Shown here: piece by piece, positions 1 through 5,721 of the stretch
Layout: every line of letters begins with the position of its first letter
Numbering within the stretch: the stretch's first letter is position 1
Position numbers and translations under genes: made by a program
The notes under the pieces: generated by a model
Told to the model about the DNA's origin: nothing
Seen by the model: only the letters and a program-made list of their open reading frames with translations
Databases searched by the model: none
Assembly (NCBI GenBank): GCA_003510325.1
Contig: DONB01000121.1
Span: forward strand, 1,123-7,389
Direction of reading: 5' to 3'
DNA: 6,267 nucleotides
Source: Thiobacillus sp.
Lineage (GTDB): Bacteria > Pseudomonadota > Gammaproteobacteria > Burkholderiales > Thiobacillaceae

Positions 1-159
1 CGGCTCGAAGCTCAGCACGCAGCTCGGCAGGCCGCGTGTCCGCGCCACGTCCTGCAGACGCGCGAGCATGGCCTGGTGCCCCAGGTGCAGGCCGTCGAAA
101 TTGCCGATGGTGACCGCGTGGGGCGCGCCGAGTGGACGAAAACCGTGGGTGATGCGCAT
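1..159 (-). CDS. ribF: RibF, bifunctional riboflavin kinase / FAD synthetase (N-terminal 53 codons, cut by window edge)
   Basis: RibF phosphorylates riboflavin to FMN (C-terminal kinase domain, not in the window) and adenylylates FMN to FAD (N-terminal nucleotidyltransferase domain) in the cytoplasm. The visible reading frame begins MRITHGFRPLG and at residues 17-28 shows TIGNFDGLHLGH, the family signature containing the HxGH nucleotide-binding motif; VLSFEP follows at 48-53. The family is usually near 310 residues, so roughly five sixths of the gene lies beyond the left edge. The start at 159 is the only ATG in reach and gives the expected distance of about 16 residues to the motif; no convincing Shine-Dalgarno sequence precedes it. 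It follows murJ on the same strand after a 228-bp gap, an order common in Proteobacteria (often continuing to ileS and lspA). A 6-bp GC hairpin (175-190) sits in its leader. Confidence 0.93.
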   Translation of the reverse strand, partial: MRITHGFRPLGAPHAVTIGNFDGLHLGHQAMLARLQDVARTRGLPSCVLSFEP

Positions 160-202
160 GGATTGATGCGTATGGCGGCGCTGACGCCGCGAAAAAGGCT
201 TA

Positions 203-208
203 ATTCTA
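203..208 (-). promoter_or_regulatory. Possible -10 box for ribF
   Basis: On the minus strand TAGAAT (5 of 6 matches to TATAAT) lies about 45 bases before the ribF start, in an AT-richer patch between the long palindrome and the gene. No acceptable -35 hexamer is found 16-18 bases upstream and there is no extended -10 TG, so this is only a candidate. If it is real, ribF has its own promoter inside the murJ-ribF gap and a short leader that includes the 175-190 hairpin. Confidence 0.25.
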
Positions 209-221
209 GCCGATTCAGCAA

Positions 222-383
222 CAGGTCGATAAAAGGCTCCACGGGGCCGTGACGCGGCTTTCCGGGATGGGCTGCGCGAAACAGCGCGCTGCGAAGGGCC
301 ATCCCTTCGCAAGCGATGTGACAAAGCAGGCCGCCCGGAAAGCCATGTCCCTTCGGGTTCCCGGAGAGCCCTTTATCAGCCTG
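222..383. repeat. Long imperfect palindrome (about 160 bp) between murJ and ribF
   Basis: Three nested sets of inverted arms share one centre near 300. The outer arms are 222-245 and 360-383: CAGG, two differing bases, GATAAA, then GGCTC and CGGG, matching about 19 of 24 positions. The middle arms, GGCTTTCCGGG at 256-266 and its exact complement at 334-344, are 11 of 11. The inner arms are 287-298 and 303-315: a perfect 8-bp stem GCGAAGGG/CCCTTCGC with loop CCAT, extended by 4 bp past one bulged A. The element starts 5 bases after the murJ stop and ends about 60 bases before ribF. A transcript of either strand would fold into one long broken hairpin. Such structures are typical of MITE-like elements or other dispersed intergenic palindromes, or could act as a processing or termination site. 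No target-site duplication is evident, and copy number cannot be judged from one copy. The structure is seen directly; its nature is inferred. Confidence 0.75.
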
Positions 384-387
384 CCAA

Positions 388-1926
388 TTATTCCGCCGCG
401 CGGCGGGCGAACTGGCGCGGCCGGAAGCCCATCAGGCCGAGGCCGGCGAAATACAGCACAATGCCGCCGCCGACCAGCAGCGACAGCCGGATCACGCGGT
501 CGAGGAAGCCGGCCGCCAGCCACCACTGCGCGTCGCCCATGGCGTAGAAGAGCATCGCCGCCATCAGCGACACCGCCAGCACCACGCGCAGAAAATAGCC
601 GGTCCAGCCCGGCTGCGGCTGGTAAATCCGGTGTTTCTTCAGCAGATGCAGCAGCAGGCCGGCGTTGAGGCAGGCCGCCAGGCCGATCGACAGCGCAAGG
701 CCCGCATGCCCCAGCGGGATGATGAAGGCGAGGTTCATCAGCTGGGTGGCGACGAGGGTGACGATTGCGATCTTGACCGGGGTGCGGATGTTCTGCCGCG
801 CGTAGAAGCCGGGCGCCAGCACCTTGACCAGAATCAAACCGACCAGTCCCAGGCTGTAGGCGACCAGCGCGCGCTGGGTCATCGTCACGTCAATCTCGGT
901 AAACGCGCCGTAATGAAACAGCGTGCTGATCAGCGGTACCGCCAGCACAGCCAGCGCGGCGGCGGCCGGCAGCGCGAGCAGCAGGGTCAGCCGCAGCCCC
1001 CAATCGAGCAGCTTCGAATAATCGCCCGGATTGTCGTCGGCATAGTGTTTGGCCAGGCTGGGCAAGAGGATGGTGCCGAGCGCCACCCCCAGCATGCCGG
1101 CGGGAAACTCCATCAGACGGTCGGCGTAATAGAGCCACGACACGCTGCCGGTGGCGAGAAAGGAGGCGAAGATGGTGTTGATCAGCAAGCTGATCTGCGC
1201 GACCGAGACGCCCAGCGTGGCGGGCGCCATCAATTTCAGCACGCGCTTGAGGCCGGGATCGTCGAAGCGCCGGGTCGGCCGCGGCAGCATGCGGATTTTC
1301 AGCAGGTGCGGAAGCATCCATGCCAGTTGCAGCACCCCGCCGAGCGCCACGCCCCAGCCCAGCGCCAGCACCGGCGGGTCGAAATAGGGCGCCAGCCACA
1401 GCGTGGCGGCGATCATGGCGACGTTGAGCAGCACCGGCGCGAACGCCGGCACCGAAAACTTGCTGTGGGTGTTGAGGATGCCCGCTGCCAGCGCCACCAG
1501 CGAGATGAAGATGATGTAGGGGAAGATGATGCGCAAGAGCGTCACGGTGAGCGCGAACTTGTCCGGATCGGCGCGGAAGCCGGGTGCGCTCACATAGGCC
1601 ACCCACGGCGCGCCCACCACGCCCAGCAGGGCGACCCCGACCAGTGCCAGCGTCAGCACGGTGCCAACCTGGTTGACCAGGGTCTGGGTGGCGTCGTGGC
1701 CGCGACGGTTCTTGTACTCGGCCAGAATCGGTACGAAGGCCTGCGAGAACGCGCCCTCGGCGAACAGGCGCCGCAGCAGGTTGGGGATCTTGAAGGCGAC
1801 GAAGAAGGCGTCGGTCAGCATGCCGGCACCGAACACGCGGGCGATGATGGCGTCGCGCACGAACCCGAGGATGCGGGAGAGCAGGGTCATGCTGCTGACC
1901 GCAGCGAGGGCTTTGAGGAGATTCAT
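388..1926 (-). CDS. murJ: MurJ (MviN), lipid II flippase
   Basis: MurJ is the inner-membrane MOP-superfamily protein that moves the peptidoglycan precursor lipid II from the cytoplasmic to the periplasmic face. The predicted 512-residue protein matches the family length (E. coli 511) and is hydrophobic throughout, consistent with 14 membrane helices. Residues shown to matter in E. coli MurJ fall at identical positions here: R18 and R24 ([10 protein letters not shown]), D39, R52 and R53, E57, and R270 and E273 in YADRLMEFP, followed by [12 protein letters not shown]. The start at 1926 ([14 protein letters not shown]) is chosen because it aligns these residues exactly; an upstream in-frame extension of 42 codons would run through the rpsT promoter and is not protein-like. 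No clear Shine-Dalgarno sequence is seen. It is divergent from rpsT and followed by ribF. MurJ is normally essential, and this copy looks intact. Confidence 0.97.
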   Translation of the reverse strand: MNLLKALAAVSSMTLLSRILGFVRDAIIARVFGAGMLTDAFFVAFKIPNLLRRLFAEGAFSQAFVPILAEYKNRRGHDATQTLVNQVGTVLTLALVGVALLGVVGAPWVAYVSAPGFRADPDKFALTVTLLRIIFPYIIFISLVALAAGILNTHSKFSVPAFAPVLLNVAMIAATLWLAPYFDPPVLALGWGVALGGVLQLAWMLPHLLKIRMLPRPTRRFDDPGLKRVLKLMAPATLGVSVAQISLLINTIFASFLATGSVSWLYYADRLMEFPAGMLGVALGTILLPSLAKHYADDNPGDYSKLLDWGLRLTLLLALPAAAALAVLAVPLISTLFHYGAFTEIDVTMTQRALVAYSLGLVGLILVKVLAPGFYARQNIRTPVKIAIVTLVATQLMNLAFIIPLGHAGLALSIGLAACLNAGLLLHLLKKHRIYQPQPGWTGYFLRVVLAVSLMAAMLFYAMGDAQWWLAAGFLDRVIRLSLLVGGGIVLYFAGLGLMGFRPRQFARRAAE

Positions 1927-1947
1927 GGGCGGCGGCGTTTTGCGCGC

Positions 1948-1976
1948 ATTGTGCGGGCCGGGCGCGCCGACTGCAA
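1948..1976 (-). promoter_or_regulatory. Weak candidate promoter for murJ
   Basis: On the minus strand TTGCAG (1971-1976) and CACAAT (1948-1953) are separated by 17 bases, the preferred sigma-70 spacing, but match the consensus hexamers at only 3 and 4 of 6 positions. Transcription would start about 15 bases before the murJ ATG, leaving almost no leader. The spacing is encouraging but the boxes are weak, so another start further upstream, overlapping the rpsT promoter, is possible. Confidence 0.25.
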
Positions 1977-1991
1977 CAGCGTACAAAACAC

Positions 1992-2021
1992 TTGATTTGG
2001 GGCGGGGGTTTCCCGTACAAT
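1992..2021 (+). promoter_or_regulatory. Sigma-70 promoter of rpsT with GC-rich discriminator
   Basis: TTGATT (1992-1997) and TACAAT (2016-2021) are 18 bases apart and match the consensus at 4 and 5 of 6 positions. Transcription would begin near 2028, giving a leader of about 93 bases before rpsT. The bases right after the -10 box are CGCCGCC, a strongly GC-rich discriminator of the kind found at ribosomal promoters that ppGpp and DksA repress during starvation. The boxes are seen directly; stringent control is inferred. Confidence 0.65.
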
Positions 2022-2053
2022 CGCCGCCTTTGGTGAATCCGCCCGCCAGCAAA

Positions 2054-2081
2054 CGGGGCGTTCAAGATTAAATTTGCCCCG
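2054..2081 (+). other. Hairpin in the rpsT leader
   Basis: CGGGGC (2054-2059) and GCCCCG (2076-2081) can pair around a 16-base AT-rich loop, about 40 bases before the rpsT start codon. In E. coli S20 represses its own translation through its mRNA leader, so a structured leader fits the family, but this stem does not cover the ribosome binding site and there is no T-run to make it a terminator. A role is speculative. Confidence 0.3.
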
Positions 2082-2120
2082 CCTCAACTAAAATGGCGTG
2101 GACTACAGGAGCAGAATCAT

Positions 2121-2384
2121 ATGGCGAACTCCGCCCAGGCGCGCAAGCGCGCACGTCAAGCCAGCGCCCAGCGCGACAGCAACATGAGCCAGCGTTCGGA
2201 ACTCCGCACCGCGATCAAGAAAGTCCGCAAGGCGATCGAAGCCGGCGACAAGGCCGCGGCCCAGCAGGTGTTCCAGAGCTCCATGAGCCTGATCGACAGC
2301 ATCGCCGACAAGAAAATCGTCCACAAGAACAAGGCAGCACGCCACAAGAGCCGCCTGTCTTCGGCCGTCAAGGGCATGGCCTGA
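2121..2384 (+). CDS. rpsT: Small ribosomal subunit protein bS20
   Basis: S20 is a primary-binding protein of the 30S subunit that contacts 16S rRNA (5' domain and helix 44) during assembly. The 87-residue product has the usual S20 length and its typical features: an N-terminal [13 protein letters not shown], a very basic helical body, and the signature [14 protein letters not shown] at 66-79. The ATG at 2121 has a good Shine-Dalgarno (AGGAG at 2107-2111, nine bases before it); E. coli rpsT uses an unusual UUG start, but this gene does not. It is a single-gene transcription unit: its own promoter and a leader of about 93 bases upstream, divergent murJ behind it, and a strong hairpin terminator 50 bases after the stop. 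Autoregulation by S20 and stringent control are plausible from the family and the promoter, but not shown. Confidence 0.98.
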   Translation: MANSAQARKRARQASAQRDSNMSQRSELRTAIKKVRKAIEAGDKAAAQQVFQSSMSLIDSIADKKIVHKNKAARHKSRLSSAVKGMA

Positions 2385-2432
2385 GCGCCATCCGGGTATC
2401 GCCGCGACGTACGGGAAACCGTGCGCCGCACC

Positions 2433-2464
2433 ATGAAAAACGCCGCATCTGCGGCGTTTTTCAT
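2433..2464. terminator. Bidirectional intrinsic terminator between rpsT and the DUF3579 gene
   Basis: A perfect 15-bp inverted repeat: ATGAAAAACGCCGCA (2433-2447) and its complement (2450-2464) around two bases. The GC core GCCGCA/TGCGGC is flanked by five A on one side and five T on the other, so either strand gives a GC stem followed by a U-run. It lies 50 bases after the rpsT stop and 19 bases after the end of the convergent DUF3579 gene, so it can serve both. Confidence 0.93.
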
Positions 2465-2482
2465 TTCCTGCCCGGGCCGAAT

Positions 2483-2764
2483 TCAGTCGGCGTTTTCGGT
2501 CAGCAATTCGTTGGTTTCGGCAAAGGTCTGCAAAAACCGGTAGGCATTCGGGTCGACGGCCCTGAGTTTTTTGTCCACCACCACGCAGCGGATGCCGTCC
2601 AGCGTGGTGGGCTGCACATAGGGCGAGTAATTGGTGCGGTTGTTGGGATCGATCACCGCGAAGGCACCCGCCAGCCGGTCGGCCCAGTCGCTCGGACGAA
2701 AACGGCTGCCCAGGGCGGTAATGCCGCGAATGATCAAAGGGGCGTTGGCGGAAGCGTCATCCAT
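2483..2764 (-). CDS. DUF3579 family protein, function unknown
   Basis: This 93-residue soluble protein matches the DUF3579 family (as I recall it, PF12112) along its whole length: IIRGIT at 11-16, FRPSDWADRLAG at 22-33, YSPYVQP at 46-52, GIRCVVVD at 57-64, and a C-terminal helix AYRFLQTFAETN at 74-85. The RPSDWAxRL block is the most recognisable family motif. No catalytic or metal-binding set is apparent, and no signal peptide or membrane segment is visible, so it is probably cytoplasmic. The role is not known to me. The ATG at 2764 is used because the family starts shortly before the IIRGIT strand; no Shine-Dalgarno is evident. It is transcribed alone, convergent with rpsT and divergent from the small membrane-protein unit, with which it shares a 150-bp intergenic region. 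Confidence 0.88.
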   Translation of the reverse strand: MDDASANAPLIIRGITALGSRFRPSDWADRLAGAFAVIDPNNRTNYSPYVQPTTLDGIRCVVVDKKLRAVDPNAYRFLQTFAETNELLTENAD

Positions 2765-2793
2765 AGGGAGCTAGCGGCTTGAAAGGTTGCGGG

Positions 2794-2802
2794 ATTTTAG
2801 CA
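2794..2802 (-). promoter_or_regulatory. Extended -10 promoter for the DUF3579 gene
   Basis: On the minus strand TGCTAAAAT combines a TAAAAT -10 box (5 of 6) with the TG of an extended -10, which can work without a good -35 box; none is seen at the right distance. Transcription would start near 2787, about 22 bases before the start codon. Confidence 0.45.
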
Positions 2803-2831
2803 CGCAGCCCGAGAGGCCGTGGGGACGGCGC

Positions 2832-2860
2832 TTGCATAGGGGGGGCAATTTGAAGATACT
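2832..2860 (+). promoter_or_regulatory. Weak candidate promoter for the microprotein / PuuD-like unit
   Basis: TTGCAT (2832-2837) and GATACT (2855-2860) lie 17 bases apart and match the sigma-70 hexamers at 3 and 4 of 6 positions. The position is right, some 55 bases before the first start codon and pointing away from the DUF3579 promoter. The weak boxes suggest it may need an activator or that another sigma factor is used. Confidence 0.3.
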
Positions 2861-2869
2861 TGCGCCAGT

Positions 2870-2890
2870 TTGTCCGACCAAAACGGTCAA
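2870..2890 (+). promoter_or_regulatory. Dyad symmetric site in the leader, possible operator
   Basis: TTGTCCG (2870-2876) and CGGTCAA (2884-2890) are inverted copies, differing only at the fourth base, around a 7-base centre. A 21-bp dyad lying between a candidate promoter and a Shine-Dalgarno sequence is where a dimeric repressor could bind. I do not recognise it as a known box; it does not match the FNR consensus. Chance similarity cannot be excluded. Confidence 0.25.
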
Positions 2891-2914
2891 CTATTCATAA
2901 AGAGGAGAGAACGA

Positions 2915-3010
2915 ATGAAAAACCCGCTGGATTCGCTGTGGGGCACCGTCATTGCAGGCGTGCTGCTGACCGCTGTGCTGTATGTCTTTGCAAGAAACTT
3001 TTTGAGTTAA
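2915..3010 (+). CDS. 31-residue single-span membrane microprotein
   Basis: A short frame encodes 31 residues: a short polar start (MKNPLDS), one hydrophobic helix at about residues 8-26 (LWGTVIAGVLLTAVLYVFA), and a polar end RNFLS. Its translation is well supported: AGGAG at 2903-2907 lies seven bases before the ATG, the best ribosome binding site in this part of the window. Twelve bases after its stop comes the start of the PuuD-like membrane protein, with its own GGAG-type site in between, so the two are almost certainly co-transcribed. I do not recognise a named family. By layout it resembles small accessory subunits of membrane haem proteins such as CydX or CcoQ, which are one-helix proteins encoded beside their partner; that comparison is inference from size and context, not sequence similarity. 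Too short for most automatic gene callers. Confidence 0.7.
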   Translation: MKNPLDSLWGTVIAGVLLTAVLYVFARNFLS

Positions 3011-3022
3011 GGGGGGAGCGCA

Positions 3023-3523
3023 ATGGAAAACGTCGATATCGTCTCCGCACTGTCCCGCTGGGTCCACTTCATGGCAGGCATCATGTGGATCGGCCTGCTG
3101 TACTACTTCAACTTCGTGCAGGTGGCAGCGCTGAAAAACGCCGGCGCCGACGGCACCGCTGCGGGCATCACCAAGCACGTCGCGCCGCGCGCCCTGCTGT
3201 TCTTCCGCTGGGCCGCCGTGGTGACCTGGATTGCCGGCGCAGCCTTGCTGGGCCCGTACTTCATGGACGCCTTCCTGTTGCGCAACGGCATGGGCCCGAT
3301 CGGCATCGGCGCCTGGCTCGGCACCATCATGCTGTTCAACGTCTGGGTGCTGATCTGGCCGAACCAGAAGAAGATTCTGGGCATGGTGTCGGCAAGCGAC
3401 GACGAGAAGAACAAGGCGCGCAGGGTGGCTTTCCTGGCCTCGCGCACCAATACCATGCTGTCGATTCCGATGCTGTTCTTCATGGCAACCGGGATGTCTC
3501 ATTCGGCGCTTTTCAGCCTATAA
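3023..3523 (+). CDS. Compact PuuD-like (urate hydroxylase N-terminal domain family) four-helix membrane protein
   Basis: The 166-residue protein has four likely membrane helices (about 9-33, 57-80, 93-112 and 144-162). Its motifs recall the membrane domain of PuuD, the urate oxidase N-terminal family (PF06181, formerly DUF989): RWVHFMAGIMWIG at 12-24, FFRWAAVVTWIAG at 60-72, NVWVLIWPNQKKILG at 106-120, and ASRTNTMLSIPMLFFM at 139-154. Full PuuD has about eight helices plus a C-terminal cytochrome c; this protein is less than half that length, has no CxxCH haem motif, and no purine-degradation gene is nearby. H15 (helix 1) and H160 (end of helix 4) are possible haem or metal ligands. Naming it urate hydroxylase would be unsafe; a membrane redox or haem-binding role is a reasonable guess. 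The ATG at 3023 follows GGGGGGAG at 3011-3018 and lies 12 bases behind the microprotein gene. A strong terminator follows. Confidence 0.85.
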   Translation: MENVDIVSALSRWVHFMAGIMWIGLLYYFNFVQVAALKNAGADGTAAGITKHVAPRALLFFRWAAVVTWIAGAALLGPYFMDAFLLRNGMGPIGIGAWLGTIMLFNVWVLIWPNQKKILGMVSASDDEKNKARRVAFLASRTNTMLSIPMLFFMATGMSHSALFSL

Positions 3524-3524
3524 T
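3519..3524 (+). promoter_or_regulatory. Perfect TATAAT overlapping the PuuD-like stop codon
   Basis: TATAAT at 3519-3524 contains the TAA stop of the preceding gene. The best -35 candidate 17 bases upstream (GTCTCA, 3496-3501) matches only 3 of 6 positions, and there is no extended -10. If active, transcription would start near 3531 and meet the terminator at 3545-3568 before reaching argD. It may be a chance match. Confidence 0.25.
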
Positions 3525-3544
3525 CAAGGCGCTGCATGACAAGC

Positions 3545-3568
3545 ACGGCGGCTTAGGCCGCCGTTTTC
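3545..3568 (+). terminator. Intrinsic terminator after the PuuD-like gene
   Basis: The arms ACGGCGGC (3545-3552) and GCCGCCGT (3557-3564) form a perfect 8-bp GC-rich stem around the loop TTAG, followed directly by a T-rich tail (TTTTCT from 3564). It lies 21 bases after the stop codon and separates the membrane-protein unit from the arginine operon. Confidence 0.88.
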
Positions 3569-3570
3569 TA

Positions 3571-3598
3571 TTCAAGCCATTTCAAGAACAGCCATTTC
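3571..3598 (+). repeat. Short direct repeats just before argD
   Basis: AGCCATTTC occurs at 3575-3583 and again at 3590-3598 (15 bases apart), and TTCAAG at 3571-3576 and 3581-3586 (10 bases apart, one helical turn). They lie between the upstream terminator and the argD ribosome binding site, where an argD promoter would be expected; no convincing -10 or -35 pair is visible there. They may be regulatory or simply a small duplication. Confidence 0.3.
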
Positions 3599-3622
3599 GG
3601 GACAGCCTGGTTGAGGACTGCC

Positions 3623-4804
3623 ATGACAACACATTTGATGAACACCTATGCGCGCCAGCCGGTCGCGTTCGTGCGCGGCGAAGGCGCCTATCTGTGGGAT
3701 GAAGCCGGCAAGCGTTATCTCGATGCCGTCGCCGGCGTGGCGGTGAACGGGCTCGGCCATGGGCACCCCAAACTGGTGAAGGCGATTGCCGACCAGGCTG
3801 CGTCGCTGATCCATTCGTCCAATCTGTATCGCGTGCTGCGGCAGGAAGAACTGGCCGACCGGCTGTGCGAACTGGCGGGCATGGACAAGGCTTTCTTCTG
3901 CAACTCGGGCTGCGAGGCCAACGAGGCGGCGATCAAGCTGGCGCGTCTCTACGGACACAACAAGGGGATCGAGGTCCCCACCATCATCGTGATGGAAAAG
4001 GCTTTCCACGGCCGCACCATGGCAACGCTGACCGCGACCGGCAGCCGCAAGATCCAGGCGGGCTTCGAGCCGCTGCTGTCGGGCTTTGCGCGTGTGCCGT
4101 TCAACGATCTGGACGCGATTCGCCATGTCGCCGAGCATAACAAGAGCGTGGTTGCAGTGCTGGTGGAGGTGGTGCAGGGAGAGGGCGGCATCAACCTGAT
4201 GGCCCCGGATTTCCTGGCCGAATTGCGTTCGATTTGCGATGCCCATGGCTGGCTCCTGATGCTGGACGAAGTGCAGACCGGCATCGGCCGCACCGGCACC
4301 TGGTTCGGCTTCCAGCATTCCGGCGTGATGCCGGACGTGATGGCGCTGGCCAAGGGCCTGGGCTCGGGCGTGCCGATAGGCGCGTGCCTTGCGCGCGGTG
4401 CCGCGGCCGAGGTGTTTCAGCCCGGCAACCATGGCTCGACCTTCGGCGGCAACCCGCTGGCGTGCGCCGCGGCGCTGGCGACGCTCGACGCGATCGAGGA
4501 CGAGAAGCTGCTCGACAACGTTCGGGTGCGCGGCGAAGCCATTCGCGCAGGCCTACGCGCAGCGCTCGCCGGCGTGCACGGCGTGGTCGACATCCGCGGC
4601 GAAGGCATGATGATCGGCATCGAGCTCGACCGCCCGTGCGGCGAACTGGTGGCCGTGGCGCGCGACGCCGGCGTGCTGATCAACGTTACCGCCGATACGG
4701 TCATCCGCCTGGTGCCGCCGCTGATCTACGGCGCGGCCGAAGTCGATGCGCTGGTCAGCTCAGTGTCCGGCATCGTCGGGAATTACCTGCAGCAGGCAGC
4801 GTGA
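3623..4804 (+). CDS. argD: ArgD, acetylornithine aminotransferase
   Basis: ArgD is a cytoplasmic PLP enzyme (class III aminotransferase, fold type I) that converts N-acetylglutamate 5-semialdehyde and glutamate to N-acetylornithine and 2-oxoglutarate. The 393-residue product has the normal length. Visible signatures are VNGLGHGHP at 41-49, NSGCEANEAAIKLAR at 94-108 (PLP phosphate loop), FHGRT at 128-132, EVVQGEGG at 182-189, LMLDEVQTGIGRTG at 212-225 with D215 to pair with the PLP ring nitrogen, LAKGLGSGVPIGA at 242-254 with K244 as Schiff-base lysine, and STFGGNPLA at 272-280. The ATG at 3623 is preferred because TGAGGA ends six bases before it; an in-frame TTG at 3611 overlaps that site, and an ATG at 3638 is too late. 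Related omega-aminotransferases (AstC, GabT) share these motifs, but the argF and argG neighbours decide. It heads the operon and overlaps argF by one base. Confidence 0.95.
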   Translation: MTTHLMNTYARQPVAFVRGEGAYLWDEAGKRYLDAVAGVAVNGLGHGHPKLVKAIADQAASLIHSSNLYRVLRQEELADRLCELAGMDKAFFCNSGCEANEAAIKLARLYGHNKGIEVPTIIVMEKAFHGRTMATLTATGSRKIQAGFEPLLSGFARVPFNDLDAIRHVAEHNKSVVAVLVEVVQGEGGINLMAPDFLAELRSICDAHGWLLMLDEVQTGIGRTGTWFGFQHSGVMPDVMALAKGLGSGVPIGACLARGAAAEVFQPGNHGSTFGGNPLACAAALATLDAIEDEKLLDNVRVRGEAIRAGLRAALAGVHGVVDIRGEGMMIGIELDRPCGELVAVARDAGVLINVTADTVIRLVPPLIYGAAEVDALVSSVSGIVGNYLQQAA

Positions 4805-5721
4805 TGCTCAGGCATTTTCTGCAATTCAAGGATCTCACGCGCGACGAGCTGCAGTACCTGTTCGAACGCGCTCGGGTGATCAAGAGCCGCTTCAAGCGCT
4901 ACCAGCCCTACCATCCGCTGGTCGACCGGACGCTGGCGATGATCTTCGAGAAAAGCTCGACCCGCACCCGCCTGAGTTTCGAGGCCGGGATGCACCAGCT
5001 CGGCGGCTCGGCGATCTACCTCATCACGCGCGACACCCAGCTCGGGCGCGGCGAGCCGGTGGAAGACGCCGGCGAGGTCATCTCGCGCATGGTCGACATC
5101 GTGATGATCCGCACCTTCGAGCAGGACATCATCGAGCGCTTCGCCAGCCACTCGCGGGTGCCGGTGATCAATGGGCTCACCAATGAATATCACCCGTGCC
5201 AGATCCTCGCCGACATCTTTACCTACATCGAGCACCGCGGCTCGATCCAGGGCAAGACGGTGGCGTGGATCGGCGACTCCAACAACATGTGCAACACCTG
5301 GCTGCAGGCCGCCGAAGTGCTCGGGTTCAACGTCCACGTGTCGACGCCGCCGGGTTACGAGGTCGAGCCGGAACGCGCGGGCCTGTATGGCACCGACAAC
5401 TTCGAAAGCTTTGCCGACCCGATGGACGCCTGCCGCGGTGCCGACCTGGTGACCACCGACGTGTGGACCAGCATGGGCTGGGAGGCCGAGAACGACGAAC
5501 GGATGAAGGCCTTTGCCGACTGGCAGGTCGATGCCGACATGATGAAAGTGGCCAAGTCCGATGCCGTCTTCATGCACTGCCTGCCGGCGCATCGCGGCGA
5601 GGAAGTGACGGCGGAAGTCATCGACGGCCCGCAATCGGTGGTGTGGGACGAGGCCGAGAACCGCCTGCACGTGCAGAAGGCGCTGATGGAATATCTACTA
5701 TTGGGAAAAATCGAATCATGA
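4804..5721 (+). CDS. argF: ArgF, ornithine carbamoyltransferase (anabolic)
   Basis: ArgF joins carbamoyl phosphate and ornithine to give citrulline, as a cytoplasmic trimer in most bacteria. The 305-residue protein equals the length of typical anabolic enzymes such as Pseudomonas ArgF. The N-terminal carbamoyl-phosphate domain shows [13 protein letters not shown] at 48-60 (STRTR at 52-56), MIRTFEQ at 101-107, and HPCQ at 130-133. The ornithine domain shows [11 protein letters not shown] at 156-166, DVWTSMGWE at 219-227 with the SMG loop, and [12 protein letters not shown] at 256-267 with C259, the conserved cysteine of the HCLP motif. The ATG at 4804 shares its A with the argD stop (TGATG), which implies translational coupling; only a weak AGG precedes it. 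The stop overlaps the next start as ATGA. All key residues are intact. Confidence 0.97.
   Translation: MLRHFLQFKDLTRDELQYLFERARVIKSRFKRYQPYHPLVDRTLAMIFEKSSTRTRLSFEAGMHQLGGSAIYLITRDTQLGRGEPVEDAGEVISRMVDIVMIRTFEQDIIERFASHSRVPVINGLTNEYHPCQILADIFTYIEHRGSIQGKTVAWIGDSNNMCNTWLQAAEVLGFNVHVSTPPGYEVEPERAGLYGTDNFESFADPMDACRGADLVTTDVWTSMGWEAENDERMKAFADWQVDADMMKVAKSDAVFMHCLPAHRGEEVTAEVIDGPQSVVWDEAENRLHVQKALMEYLLLGKIES

Noticed and set aside
175..190. GC hairpin next to a run of five A, as a possible terminator
   Set aside because: On the plus strand the stem is followed by A, not T; on the minus strand the T-run comes before the stem. It fits neither direction, so it is noted only as a leader hairpin of ribF.
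160..387. FMN riboswitch upstream of ribF
   Set aside because: The conserved RFN element sequence blocks are not present; the structure there is a simple foldback.
631..1995. Long open frame (454 codons) on the plus strand, antisense to murJ
   Set aside because: Its product is dominated by Q, H, R, G and E with no domain-like pattern, the usual shadow of a GC-rich gene's third-position bias; MurJ on the other strand is certain.
1927..2052. 42-codon N-terminal extension of murJ
   Set aside because: It would include the rpsT promoter region, is not hydrophobic or family-like, and would shift the conserved R18, R24 and R270 away from their family positions.
2089..2094. TAAAAT as a second rpsT promoter
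   Set aside because: No -35 box at a workable distance, and the start site would fall next to the ribosome binding site.
3611..3622. TTG at 3611 as the argD start
   Set aside because: It overlaps the GAGG ribosome binding site that serves the ATG at 3623, and the extra four residues add nothing to the family match.
2860..3702. Plus-strand frame of 280 codons starting at a TTG
   Set aside because: It runs out of frame through the microprotein, the PuuD-like gene, the terminator and the argD start; the overlapping genes have far better start sites and family support.
3572..4432. Open frame of 286 codons on the minus strand, antisense to argD
   Set aside because: Same shadow effect; ArgD motifs are continuous on the plus strand.
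4783..5670. Open frame of 295 codons on the minus strand, antisense to argF
   Set aside because: It mirrors the argF codons, is rich in H, R, G, A and V, has no recognisable motif, and no ribosome binding site was noticed.
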